Assembly (NCBI GenBank): GCA_949825025.1
Contig: OX463780.1
Coordinates: forward strand, 45,612,979 to 45,676,978
Length of the DNA stretch: 64,000 nt
Source: Siphlonurus alternatus
Taxonomy: Eukaryota > Arthropoda > Insecta > Ephemeroptera > Siphlonuridae
Direction of reading: 5' to 3'
The translations under genes were made by a program, and so were the position numbers. Below the pieces are notes generated by a model. It did not search any database. It was given only the letters and a program-made list of their open reading frames with translations, and was not told where the DNA came from. Shown here piece by piece: positions 25,070 to 37,039 of the stretch; positions within the stretch are counted from its first letter, which is position 1, and each line of letters starts with the position of its first letter.

Positions 25070-26395
25070 AGGAAAAAATTGCTTGTGTTGTATCGATAAT
25101 AATGATATTAAATGACAAATAATACAATTTTGCATTTTGTTTATATATATATAAAAAAACATGAAAAAAAAAAAAAATGACGACCTAATCATGTGTGTAT
25201 TATAAGCTTTTATTATTTTTAATCGATTTCACCAATGGAATATCTATACTCTATAAAATATGAATATGAAGCTTTTTATAAACAATATTTTAATATCAAA
25301 ATTCGTATATATTAATACAATCCAATGAACTGTTAAAAAAATAACATTTTTTTAAACTAATTAAAATGAAACATTTATATATTTTTTAAAACCTTTTTAT
25401 CAAAAATTGCGGGTAAAATTAATATGAAAATATCATCATGGCAATTAGCAACCATTTATAATTAATAGCACTTGATTGAATTAAGTATGATATTAGTATA
25501 ATATTATTGGTATAAAATATATTCTGTTAGTTTGATATTATATTTTGTATGTTATTGTATTAATTGATTTGACACTCTGAAAAGTCATGCAGGCATACTT
25601 TTTTTTAAATAATTAATAAATTAAATCATATAATATGTTTGGCACATTATACTTTCTGAAACAAAGAAAAATGTTAATTAAAAACATAATAATTGATCAA
25701 AATGTATTTTAAAGAAATTCGTACTGGTATACAATATTTAATTTATTATTTACCATTATTTTATGAGATTATTTTATAGATTTGTTGTAAAAAAGTATTG
25801 TGTTTACTCCAGCACAACATGTTGAAAATTGGGAGGCCAGCAATGGGTGACTGGAAGCGATATTTAATGCCCTTTGTAACCTCAAGAAGTCGATTTTATC
25901 ATTATAGTCGATTCTTAGAAGCTCTACTGTGATAAAAATTTCATAGCCTTCTCGTCACATGATTGCATGCTTCTTCAATCATCATGAAATTAGAGTAAGA
26001 ATATAATATAATAGCACAGTAAGAGAGGAAAAAACAAAAAATAATAATAAATTTAACATAGGGCACTAATGAAATGAGTACTATATATTTATAATATATA
26101 TTTTTTATTATTATTGGTACATATTGAATGATTTTTTTTTTAAATATAGAAACAAAAACAATGCTATTATATTTCAGTGGAAGTTTAAAATGTGATCGAA
26201 GCAAATAATAAAATATTGGATCTAGCTTCTACATCACAGTGTGTAAGAAAAGACGTTCAATAAATTTGGTCAACAACAGCAGAAGAAGTTTTTGTTAGGT
26301 TTAAGAGATCGGGTGTTGGTATAGATGGGACTTGAAAATAGAAGAAGAGAGAGAGAGGTTCTGTATGCAAAAGATAAGTGACAAGGGGGCCTGGA
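25070..26395. other. AT-rich DNA, no gene seen
   Basis: No supported exon. The 87-residue frame at 25941-26204 (-) is Ile/Tyr/Phe/Lys-rich chance sequence. Confidence 0.4.
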
Positions 26396-26399
26396 GAGT

Positions 26400-26490
26400 A
26401 CAATGTACCGGCTAGCAGGCCGTCACTTTCCCACAGAGCGGAGCGTAGTTTTCTCGGACTCGTTGCCTTGTCCATGCTGCAGTAACCTCT

Positions 26491-26578
<88 letters not shown>

Positions 26579-26800
26579 TTTTCTCTCTCGCCATGTAAAT
26601 CAAGCCGCGCAGGCAGGCCGCAGCTCACAGCATAGCCAGCGCCTCGCTACACCGAGCTCATTGTCATTCCGACACGGCGCCCCCTTCCCCCCCTCCTCCC
26701 ACCTTACCCCCCCCCCCTTCCTCCCTCTCTCAGACCCAACCTGTTACACCTTTTTGCTGCTTGAGGATCCGCGGGGATGGTGGTCGTACTGTACTTCAAA
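26400..26800. promoter_or_regulatory. GC-rich island containing a CT/GA array and C-runs
   Basis: GC-rich shoulders (26400-26490 and 26595-26790, for example CAAGCCGCGCAGGCAGGCCG) flank a CT array, followed by C-runs at about 26687-26720. Same architecture as 17325-17890. Probable promoter or enhancer. Long frames on both strands are repeat-driven. Confidence 0.4.
26496..26572. repeat. (CT)n microsatellite
   Basis: About 76 bp of CT dinucleotides, then an imperfect continuation to about 26590. Confidence 0.95.
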
Positions 26801-26829
26801 GTATGATAATCATTTATAGTCTATACTTC

Positions 26830-27700
26830 CAGGTGGGAAAGGATTAATTAATTAAATTGCATTGATTTATTATAGTAGTGTTTGCTGTTATGTGTGGATG
26901 CTTGCATTTTTAAATACTCCCCTCCATTAAAAGGAAAAAAACCACAACGTCCTGAAATCACTTTATTTAAAATAACATTCGTAATAGCAGCTGACCATCA
27001 TAATAATAAAAAGTATAAACTATCAAAGTTACTTAGCTGATGTTCTTATATTGGCATCATTGTGAGGACTCGTTCATTTCCTTCGCTATATAGTAAAGTT
27101 TTTTTGTGTTAATAAATGGGCAGAGCAGCAAATGAATGGTTGACAATTATATTCTAATTGAAAGTATAATGGGAAAAAAAAAGCACAAATAAAAGTTAGT
27201 CATTCCTGTACGAACATTCAATATGTGAGTAATAAATACAATTTTTTTAATCGGTCGGCTTTCATTAAAAAGGTATTGAAAATAAAGGCCAGTTTCTCAT
27301 TTCAAAATATTCATAGTGAGTCATATAGTAAAATGTGTATGCATATTAATTAATTGAGTGATTAATAAATATGCGTAATTTTATATAAGCTCAAAAAATA
27401 TAATTATATTTAGTGAATATTATAGAAACCTTTACATGTATATGGCAGATCATTCAAAAATATTAAACTCCACTCCTAGTTTTGTTTTGGGAGTTTTGGG
27501 GCACTATTATATACAAATTTTACTCTTCACGACTCACGGGCATTGTCATTCAGTCTCTGTCTCTGTGGTAGTATATTATATAGTAAAATTGAACATACAT
27601 ATAAAATTACACAAATGCATATTATACTCATGTATATTTTTGATGAATAAGGAACTGCATTATTTTAACAGAAGAACTGCAACTCAGCAAATCAAGTAAG
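26830..27700. other. AT-rich DNA, no gene seen
   Basis: No exon with credible splice sites. Confidence 0.4.
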
Positions 27701-27713
27701 GGTTCGTACTAAA

Positions 27714-27826
27714 TCTGTTCGTAAATATACACAATTATTAAATAATAATCAGATAAACCTTATGTACAGGGTACATACGGGTCAACTATTAATTTATTAT
27801 TTAATAATTGTGTATTTACGAACAGA
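27714..27826. mobile_element. Short palindromic MITE (TTCGTAAAY family)
   Basis: The outer arms TCTGTTCGTAAATATACACA and TGTGTATTTACGAACAGA are inverted copies, continuing through ATTATTAAATAATAA. A second small palindrome, ATGTAC...GTACAT, sits at the centre. Related ends occur near 58920-59010 and 62410-62520. Confidence 0.7.
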
Positions 27827-27839
27827 CATATATTATTGT

Positions 27840-28640
27840 GTCGAAGATGAACCCAAAAATACCAAGTAAATTTATGCTCAGATACCAATTTTTCAATATT
27901 TATTGTCCTTTGCACCATGTACAGTACTACTATATAGTCATATTATTGTATAGACTTAGCTGCATACACATGTACACTGTCAAGGTTTTGCTGTTCTTTT
28001 ATTATTTTCTGTATAGATATGGCATAGGTAGTTACACAAGTTTTAAGGAACAGCAAAGCTACCGGGTCTCATCTTATTGCCATTCACATCCAAAGTTTAG
28101 GAACTATAAGCTCTTGTTGACTTTTTTGATGTCGTAAAACTAAGTTTTTAAATTTAAAATTTTTGTCCATCAAATTTGAAATTGATTATTCGACGACAAT
28201 AATGCTATAAGAATAAGAAAATAAATTTGACGTCAATAGCTTAGACAGGGTTACTTTCTGACTTTCTTGAGAGATGATTTCAGCAGCAATCATTGCATGA
28301 ATATGTATTTATAATTGTATTATATATTTACATTTGTTATTTAAATAATATATGTGCACTTCGACAACATGGCGGGATGAAACTATTATTATGTTTGTAA
28401 TAATGCTTGCTTCCAAGACTATATGTATACAAGGAAAAGAAAGAATCAAAGGAAAAGGAAGATTTCCCTGTAAGAATAATAAAATACATTATATAACAAA
28501 TTTATTATAAATGGATTGAACTTAAACAATTTCATATCGTTAAAGTGATTTAATTCCTCTTTTATTTATATATAAATCCTCAGTTTATGAAATACTGTAG
28601 TTAATATTATATTAAAAAATATAAATAACACATGTACATA
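27840..28640. other. AT-rich DNA, no gene seen
   Basis: The 109-residue frame at 27808-28137 (+) begins inside the MITE and has no recognisable features. Confidence 0.35.
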
Positions 28641-28649
28641 CATACGAGT

Positions 28650-28745
28650 ACACCTCGAGACAGCATGAACTTTACTCTTGCTCTATTTATGCATGGGAGC
28701 TACCGCACGCAGTCTATACAATACTCTATGATATATTATATGCAT
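28650..28745. repeat. Dispersed repeat, copy 2
   Basis: Shares CTCGAGACA, GAACTTTAC, GCAGTCTATACAA and CTCTATGATA in order with the region around 4180-4275. Confidence 0.45.
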
Positions 28746-29283
28746 TGCAGAAAGGGCAGAAGTGGGGTATTGCTAGACTAGATGCTATTTTACTTTCCAA
28801 AAAAATACAATTTAATATTTTTTTTTCCTTTTTTTAGCTGTAATTCTTAAGGTATCAGGTTTAAAGTTTATGCTGTCATATATACTTACCTTTTTTTTTG
28901 CCTCATTATTTATATTTTTTACTTTAAAATCCATTTATTAATGAAAAAACGTATTAATTCATATTCAATGGAGTATTTATAATGACACGCTCATGTTATC
29001 AACTTATATACACACCTTAGAATACATTTGAAGTAGCGAACGTTGTAATGAGGATATGTTCCAATGAAACTAATTTCCATCGTTATATAGCAGATAAAGC
29101 ACATGGATGCAGTTACTGTACGTTATTTGTAATAATCATATCTCTATAAGATGGTATACATATTTTACTCATAATTATAAATTCAAGATGAACCTCAGTA
29201 TGTGTATTTTTTTTAAATAAAGTACATTTTAAGGTAAAGTTCATTTTAAATTTGTATGAAAATCTGTATACATATAAAAAGTA

Positions 29284-29416
29284 GGGGATATTCACAAAAG
29301 GGCTTAGCATAGATGTTACCCTATTACTCGATTTAGTATGGAATTTGATATAAACTTTTAGTACACAAAAATTCTATAGGGTGAAATGCTTATATATTAT
29401 ATATAGTGTTTTGTGA

Positions 29417-29420
<4 letters not shown>
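29284..29420. mobile_element. Possible small MITE (ATTCACAAA ends)
   Basis: Ends GGATATTCACAAAAGGGC and TTTTGTGAATAT are roughly inverted, and GATGTTACCC / GGGTGAAAT lie further in. Similar ends bound 33198-33330. Confidence 0.35.

Positions 29421-29444
<24 letters not shown>
29417..29444. repeat. (AT)n microsatellite
   Basis: Short run of about 14 AT units. Confidence 0.9.
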
Positions 29445-29447
<3 letters not shown>

Positions 29448-30280
29448 GTATTTATTGAAAAAAATTGAATTTACTTTACAACATGCAACTTCGTAACTTG
29501 ATTTGTCGGTGCTAAGATTATAATAATGCTAAATAGGCAAAGAGATTTTCAATATTGGGGAAAGTAAGAAGAGCTCCACACCGAAAGCCATACAAAGACA
29601 GAAATTCAATACATTTTCACATTGCTCCGTGGCACTGTCCATATCAAACAGACGTTTAAAGGTTTAAGGTACTTCTAAATTCTTAACATATAATATCTGA
29701 TATGTTTGGAAGAATATGACATTGGTAGCATCTGTTGTGTCCAAGAGAGGTAAGTGGCGGTCAGGCCGATGATTCTATATGTTGACTCATATATAGAAAC
29801 GTTGCAATATTTCGGTAAATATAGAAGTTTCAAAATGCAATTTAGAAGTTTCTTAGATGTCGGTGCACGTAAAATTTGAATTTTCTTTCTGATGATTGGA
29901 TTATGGATTTGACAATATTTAAAAATTAATGTCATGAAAGTAAATTGCTATAATATTTAATTACTATTGCAAATATAATATAACAAAAGAACATTCAAAT
30001 ATTATAGAACAATTTATAAAATAAAATTTGTAAAATTATAAAAAAAAAAAAATATTTTTCTTCAATGTCAATTTTAATTTTACTAAAACAATATTGTAAT
30101 TAATTAAATAGCATAGTAAAGGTATAAAATAATTTAGCTTAAGTACAATATAATATTTATATGCTGTGGGATTATAACTGTATTTATATACAAATAGATA
30201 GAGTATGCTATATATAATGTTTTAGCTATAATATGACATTATTAAATTCATGATAATAGTATAGTAAACATGCATGGAAT
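29445..30280. other. Mixed-complexity DNA, no gene identified
   Basis: 29470-29930 is less simple than its surroundings. It carries an 86-residue - strand frame (29675-29935) with no recognised motif, which may be part of a decayed element. The remainder is AT-rich. Confidence 0.3.
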
Positions 30281-30289
30281 CGAAGCTGA

Positions 30290-30790
30290 CACCACCTGCA
30301 GCTGATTATTATTATCATTTAGCATCATCAAGTAAAAGGGCTCAGCTAGAACACTAGGATGGATGGTGGAGGCGGGTTACCATGCTCGGGATAAAGCACG
30401 GCTTGCTTGCTTGCTATACAATGTGCTCTAATAATAATGGACTACATTACACACGAGTGACGTGCTATGGGGTGGGTGGGAGGAGGAGGAGAAATAAAAG
30501 GGGGTTGGTGGGGGTGTGTTGCTATACTGCTTCTGCTGCCATACTGCAACTGTGATTGGACCTCAACTCACGCGCGACTCGAATGTTGTAGCAATGTACA
30601 CATGACATCAGTTTAGTAATATTCTATATATGTATGTATATATAGTTGCATTGATGAGAAGGGCGTGTTTTGTTATAAAGGGTGGGGAGGAAAATTATTG
30701 CCAAAATTTTTATACGACCACCCCCGTTCTCCCCCCCCCCCCTCTCTCTCAACCCAAACAGAGAGTCCAGCAAGCCACTGCTGCCATGTT
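30290..30790. promoter_or_regulatory. GC-elevated block, possible conserved non-coding element
   Basis: Non-repetitive, GC-elevated DNA (for example CACCACCTGCAGCTG, which holds overlapping E-boxes near 30290, and GGGTGGGTGGGAGGAGGAGG near 30472), ending with C-runs at 30732. No splice-bounded frame. The enhancer reading rests on composition only. Confidence 0.3.
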
Positions 30791-30894
30791 ATAGCTATTA
30801 AATTCTATACTCTCTCTAATCAACAATAACCTAACAGCAAACAATTTATATTAAAATATATACTGATTATACAATGCACATATATATAGTACTT

Positions 30895-30962
30895 GATCAT
30901 TATAGTGCGTTGTATGTGCAAATTTTGTAATGTGAAAAGACACTAGTTCGAATCTCAAGTCA
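30895..30962 (+). other. Degenerate tRNA-like segment
   Basis: AGTTCGAATCTC resembles a polymerase III B box, and AGTGCG...GTATGTGC upstream could be a decayed A-box half. Possibly a relic SINE head. No cloverleaf can be drawn. Confidence 0.2.
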
Positions 30963-30969
30963 ATATTTT

Positions 30970-31560
30970 TATGCAGTCATGATATAAATAAAAAAATTTT
31001 TTTTAATTAATAGGCAACATATTCTTGCACTTCCGGTTATAATATATAAAGATGGTGCAATAGCTATTTTTAACATCGCTTTTCTCAGACTCTATCTCAA
31101 ACATTAAAGAAAACCCATTTGATTGCATGTCTTATGTATATATGATATTTGTATATAATATATCATACTGTATTTAATGCATTAGTAATTCTTGTTATTT
31201 TTAGAAATGTATTAAATAATACTTATATTTATTATGCAGCTACGCATCGAACAAAAATTTGTTTAATCATAATTATTGTAACATCAGAGTACAGAGAAAA
31301 TATAAAATATATAGTAACAATTTGAATTCTATTTACTAACAACATTGAAAATTATTTAAAAAACTTCTTTCCTTCAATATATAGCAAATCAATACTGCAG
31401 TTAATATTATTTTAATTATTTTTTACATTCTTTTTGCTAGAAAAATAATGGTACTTTTTATACCAAATTTTTAAACAGTTCATTACAATTAAGTAAATTA
31501 AAAGTCTAATTATAAACAAATTTTAATTGAAAGTATATTTATATTATATAAATACACACA
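30970..31560. other. AT-rich DNA, no gene seen
   Basis: Nothing supported. Confidence 0.45.
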
Positions 31561-31582
31561 GTACATACTGATTGAAAAAATG

Positions 31583-31710
<128 letters not shown>

Positions 31711-31719
31711 TACATAAGT

Positions 31720-32300
31720 TATATAATAATTTGTATACTTAAGTAAATCTAAATAATCATCAATATTTTAAAATATATTGATGTATAGCATAATGTATAA
31801 TAATATTGATATCTAATTAATGTACGCTGAATGAACATTATAAAAGTACCAATAGAGTGTTTATTTACATTACGATCAAAAAGTATACAAAAAAAATATG
31901 CCAATTAAAAAAAAATAGGAGTATGTTTATTTTACTTCGTATTTTATATTATAGTTAGTTAACGTTTAAAATATATATTCACTATATACATGTTTATATA
32001 AAAAAAAAGTTAACTCAATTAATTGATATATGTTACTACGTGGTTTCGTTTTATATGTTCTTTTCAACAGTACACAGTTTGCATTGGCAAAGTGATACTA
32101 GCAGCAGCATCGGTGCTGAAAAAGAGAGAGAGAGAGTGCATCCTAGTGCCTAGCAACATCCCCCTCCCTCCCACCGTGAATCACCCCTTCACCCCCAAGG
32201 GCTAACCTCCCCCGCAATATAGAGATGATGATCATCACATACTTTATTGTCCCAGTCACTCGACTAGGTTACCCGCACATCTGCAAGTGCAAAAGTTACC
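31720..32300. other. AT-rich DNA followed by a small GC-richer patch
   Basis: 32140-32220 is C-rich (CCCCCTCCCTCCCACC; CCCTTCACCCCCAAGGG). No exon supported. Confidence 0.4.
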
Positions 32301-32308
32301 ACTGCTGA

Positions 32309-32759
32309 CAATGGACAATTTGCATCAACTTTTTTTAGTAGCTCAATCGAAAGAGGAGGTCGAAAAATACACCTGTGAATTTTATGCGATTTTTATTCGT
32401 ACTGCATCATGGCTAAAAGAGAGGTCACGTGACCTGGAGGCGGCGCCCGTGTCGCCCGTGACGTCATTGAACTGTCTGGTCAAGCAAACGATTGTCTATA
32501 TAACGCTTGTAAACAATAAATTAATTGTTGCTTGTTTCCATAGCAACGTGGTTGTTTAGAAGCATTATAAAGTCAATCGTTTGCTTGACCAGACAGTTCA
32601 ATGACGTCACGGGCGACACGGGCGCCGGCTCCAGGTCACGTGACCTCTCTTTTAGCCATGATGCAGTACGAATAAAAATCGCATAAAATTCACAGGTGTA
32701 TTTTTCGACCTCCTCTTTCGATTGAGCTACTAAAAAAAGTTGATGCAAATTGTCCATTG
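32309..32759. mobile_element. Near-perfect hairpin (foldback) element with E-box and CRE in each arm
   Basis: The left arm (32309-32495) and right arm (about 32574-32759) are inverted copies with about one mismatch by eye over roughly 186 bases. The ends read CAATGGACAATTTGCATC and its complement. Each arm contains the 12-base palindrome GGTCACGTGACC and a CRE within CGTGACGTCATTG. The spacer is about 78 bases. The mirrored open frames of about 60 residues in both arms follow from the inverted repeat and are not supported as genes. The target-site duplication is not clear. Confidence 0.85.
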
Positions 32760-32769
32760 AAACAATCAG

Positions 32770-33190
32770 CTAAGTAATTTGTGGCTTTAAATTATATAAC
32801 AAAAAAATGTTTAACAATAAAAATAATTCCTAATTATGTTTTACTTTAATCGATATACAAAATAGCTCTTCTGAATTATTTCAAATATTAGTCTGATTTT
32901 CTGCAGTTGGGACAGATTTGTAAATTTTAGAAAGGTATAAAGAGCGAAGTCTGTTCATAAAAAAATGTCTCCACCGTATGGACTGCGTGGCAACGTCAAC
33001 ATAATTAAGAGAAGGGGGAACATTCGTGCTGTTACGAGGTGTATAATATATACAAGAACTTTGAGTACAAAACATTATTTGCGCAATAATAATAATAATA
33101 TCAAATTTTGGGGCATCAGACCGGATATATATTATAGAAGAAATTTTCTCTCAAGAACTGTCAAAACTCTAAATGAATCGTCTACTTTTA
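32770..33190. other. AT-rich DNA, no gene seen
   Basis: An 80-residue + strand frame (32965-33207) runs into the MITE-like sequence at 33198 and has no recognised features. Confidence 0.35.
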
Positions 33191-33197
33191 AACTATA

Positions 33198-33330
33198 TAG
33201 GGGGTAATTCGCAAAGGATTTAGAAATTTTTAGTGCCAAAAAGTGATATTTAATCGAGTACTAAATCTAGAACTAAACATGGCATTTAAAAAATTTCATC
33301 TAGGATAAGTCCTTTGTGAATACTCTCTTA
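33198..33330. mobile_element. Small MITE (ATTCACAAAGG ends)
   Basis: The left end GGGTAATTCGCAAAGGATTT and right end AAGTCCTTTGTGAATACTC are inverted near-copies about 130 bases apart. A possible relative is at 29284-29420. Confidence 0.5.
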
Positions 33331-33339
33331 TATTGACCA

Positions 33340-34200
33340 ATAATTGTATTGAAAAAATATCAAAAATATAAATTATTTACTGAAATTGATTCGATATTAA
33401 TTATTAAAATTTTTAGTTTATGACAAAGTAACATGAACATAACCTGAAGATGTAATCAATTGAAAGCAAACGTCGTTACAGATCTAACCACACAGTTGCA
33501 ACGTGCAAATTAAGTGATGCACATCACCACGATGTTTGCCATGATGTGTACACTTCCATAATGAGACTGCTCCAAAGTTAGTGCAGTATTATTAGATCAA
33601 GGAACGTATTGTCATTTCAGCCTCACTTACTTGATGTGACCGAGTGTTGGACCTGTGTGTGTTTGTAGTCCACCTAATTGAACGTTTACCATGCAAATTA
33701 TATTTGAAATCATTAGCTAAACTAATAATTTATGTATTTAATTAAACCAAATAAATTTGATATATTCTGTACGAGGAGAGAAAGATTTAATTATTATAAA
33801 AAATTATTGTTATTTTTATTTGAAAACAAGAGAATTATAATTTACAAGAATTAACCCTCTGTTGTATTCATTGTTAATATATAACAATGTGAACTTCTTG
33901 TACCCACTTGAATTGACTTTGTTTTATAAATGCAAAAAATGTTACTCTTTCAATTTATGTACAAAGACTGAAAAATATATATTTGAAACATATAATTATT
34001 TTCATTCTCAAATAAAAAAGGTGCAAAAGTCACCCTTAACAGTTTTATATATAAAAAGGGTGATATATAAAATGAAGTATATAAAGTACCTTTTAGAAGT
34101 TATGTTGCAAGATATAGCATTCCATAAATACTGTCCCTTTAAAGTTGTTGTTCTATTACAAATAGTCGGGATCATTCGTGTAGGTCGTTTCTATAAAATT
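33340..34200. other. AT-rich DNA, no gene seen
   Basis: The 119-residue frame at 33862-34221 is Lys/Ile/Tyr/Phe-rich and lacks motifs. GTCCCTTTAAAG near 34134 resembles the end of the TTAA element but lacks a partner. Confidence 0.35.
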
Positions 34201-34209
34201 TTGTGGTTT

Positions 34210-34320
34210 AGCCCAGTTTGAAGAGAGCGCGGGAGACGGCGGAGAGACGAGGAGGGAGAGAGAATAGTAAATCTTATATTAGCGTTGAATGGGAGAATAA
34301 AATAAAAGCGGAATGGGAGC
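34210..34320. promoter_or_regulatory. Small GC-rich patch beside the largest GA array
   Basis: GAGCGCGGGAGACGGCGGAG precedes the GA array, the same pairing seen at 17325-17890 and 26400-26800. Confidence 0.25.
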
Positions 34321-34489
<169 letters not shown>

Positions 34490-34589
34490 GCAAAGGGGGA
34501 AAGGGGGGAATATTAGATCAATATATTTGATGATGGCCGGCATTGCTTGCATAATTTATACATTATTGTATCATAAAAATTAATGTGAT

Positions 34590-35680
34590 TTTTTTTTTAA
34601 AATTTCCTATTATAAAAAAATTACAGGTAATAATAAATGTATATAACATTTGTGGGTATATTGTGTTATAATTATAATAATAAAAATATATTAGAAAAAA
34701 AATGTATTATTTTCATATTTGAAGCTAAATAAGCTAAAATATTGATAATGTGAAATCCCCCCTTACAATATTCCAGGTAATTAGATAACATAAACCTTGA
34801 AATAAAAAAAACGTTTTTTTTTTTCAAAAGCAGAGTTGGTATTATGTGTTAGGGCCTTCGATTAAGATGGTAGGATGGTGGGGGACCAAAGAGGCCCATC
34901 CAGGAGAGGTAGCGTGTCCTTGGTATCAACACAGAGGGCTGCATCATCAATCTCTGAGCTGCCTCTTGTCAGACCATTGCAAGATTTTCAATGCACTGAC
35001 ACACCTCTGAAAAACACATACTCTCACTTTCATAACTATAGAGCCCACACTATTATAAGATTCATACATGTATGTTCAGAAATAAAAGCTCATGTATGCT
35101 GAATATTACATAATTATGCCTGATTTATTAAAATATAGTTTTTATTGAAATAATTGTTTTACACTACATCAAGCTATATGGGAGAATAAATAGCTAATTG
35201 AAAAAACAAATTAAATAAATAAATTATTAAAGCTTATACTCTAAGATTTTCTAGCTACAAATAATTTAATACTAACAATTATCCAATATTTTGTTAATTT
35301 TATAATTTAAAAGCTTTATTGTTCTAATAAAAAAAATGAAATATAATTATAGTAATGAAGTAATGAAGATCATTCTCTGTTTGTTGTATTTTTCGCATGC
35401 ACATTTCTGATAATATATGTCTTCAATTATTTAAAAGACAGTCCTCTATGAAACAGCTGATTTCTTTGGTTCCATACTTTGCTGCATGGGCGAAACAACA
35501 GCTGCAATAAGTAAGTATACATAAAAAACTCATTGCAATTATTTGAGAGCAACTTTTTGATATAAACGAAGAATGTATAATACATCAACAATTTCACTCA
35601 CTAAAGTAAATATTTGTGCAAAACGTTTCGTAGAGTTCTGTCTTGTTCCTTGCAGAATAATAATGCAAACTTTATATTCT
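34590..35680. other. AT-rich DNA with one unassigned frame
   Basis: 34875-35102 (+) holds a 75-codon frame. Its first 45 codons have balanced composition (MVGDQRGPSRRGSVSLVSTQ) and then become AT-rich. No clean acceptor or donor was found. It may be a decayed mobile-element fragment. Confidence 0.25.
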
Positions 35681-35689
35681 GTTATCTGT

Positions 35690-35785
35690 TATCTGTTATG
35701 TATAATCTATGTAACAACTATGACGTGATCTATGCTGTAAAGCCAACGATCGAAATAAAAATTTGAATTTGAATTTGAATATATT
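35690..35785 (+). mobile_element. LINE 3' end with (ATTTGA)n tail
   Basis: TGTAAAGCCAACGATCG, then AATAAAAATTTGAATTTG, with three TTTGAA units: a polyadenylation-like signal followed by a short tandem tail, as in non-LTR retrotransposon 3' ends. The upstream body is truncated beyond recognition. Confidence 0.5.
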
Positions 35786-35789
35786 CTGT

Positions 35790-36380
35790 TCAGTACTTTC
35801 TTGCTTGATAAGATTGGAGATTGCTGCTATTTTCTGTATATTTCATCATTATAATTACATGAGAATAAATCATTATTTTGAACAACATTCTACACAGTAC
35901 ATATTTTCACGATTCAGTATTTAAATTTTGAATCAAACATTCGTAAGTATGTATACGCATTTAAACAAAACAAACACTATACCTATACTTAATTTTTAAC
36001 TAAACACTTAAAAGTCATAATTTTTTCATTGCATCCACAATTTATAATACTGTCAAAGGTGATTTTATGTTAATAATAAGCATTCAAGCTATTAAATATT
36101 ATAAAATAATTAACTTTGTTTTCATAATACTGATATAAATCACAATGAAATTTTAATATTAACTTTATATAGTTTAACATATATACACAACGTTTTAATA
36201 TACAAACAATAACATTATAAAATAAAGAACAGCTGAGTTTTAACAATAGGTGACAGTATTAAAAATATATATATTTTTTGTAATTAACGCTGTAATTTAT
36301 ACTATAATAAAGTATTATAGTCATCTTTATAAAATCGAGTTCTAAGCTTCAGGTAATGGTTTAGCTATCAGAAACATTGA
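35790..36380. other. AT-rich DNA, no gene seen
   Basis: Nothing supported. Confidence 0.45.
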
Positions 36381-36394
36381 CATACACACATGTG

Positions 36395-36630
36395 TTTGTA
36401 TTGGGGGAGGGGGGGGGGTCCGTTCTCCACCACAAAACGCCCCCTGGTCGTGCATGGCCCTATTCTAACTCGTGTAGTATCAGTTAGCCGTGCCATCATT
36501 TTTAGCCTTGCTGATCAAGAGTAATTGTTACTAATCATGCGATATACGCCTCTCCTGTTATTGCTCTTTTATAGCATTGCTACGGTTGCCACCATTGCTG
36601 TTGTTGCTGCTTTTCTGGCTTGATATACTA
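36395..36630. promoter_or_regulatory. GC-elevated block, possible conserved non-coding element
   Basis: Unique-looking, balanced sequence starting with a G-run (36402-36418) and containing CGCCCCCTGGTCGTGC, a possible CTCF-like core. No splice-bounded frame. Confidence 0.25.
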
Positions 36631-36929
36631 ATGCCAAACCGATGGGATACTTGAATAATTTATCAGTATTTTCATCCCCAATAAAAAAATATATATTTAT
36701 CTATATACTATATATTAAGCTTGATATAGCCTGGTTTAATCGATTGATTTTTGTTATCGTTAATGTATAGAATTTATCATTTTAAACTTTATTATGGTAC
36801 ATGTTTTTTTTTTTTTTTTTAAATGAGGTCCCAAATGTGCAATATAATTTTATAGTATTTCTTATATGCTATACAAAATCAAAATATGTAATGAATTGTT
36901 TGTGCAAAGTATATGATAATTCTAAGTGC

Positions 36930-37032
36930 ATTTAATACTGTTTCATTTTAATTTTTAAGGTAGTTTTAAGTGTTTTTGTCTCTATGTTGTATTATGTACA
37001 GCCACATGAGAAATAAATAAATAAATATATAA
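36930..37032 (+). mobile_element. Possible retroelement 3' end with (AAAT)n tail
   Basis: GTACAGCCACATGAG is followed by AAATAAATAAATAAAT. The preceding TTTTTGTCTCTATGTTGTAT is T-rich, like LINE 3' UTRs. Confidence 0.3.
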
Positions 37033-37039
37033 GGAATAC

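Noticed and set aside
32287..32757. Two opposed frames sharing about 60 residues (start MDNLHQLFLV)
   Set aside because: Explained by the inverted repeat of the hairpin element. The mirrored frame is automatic, and no known domain is visible.
33862..34221. 119-residue plus-strand frame
   Set aside because: Composition is that of random AT-rich DNA, and no domain or splice context is visible.
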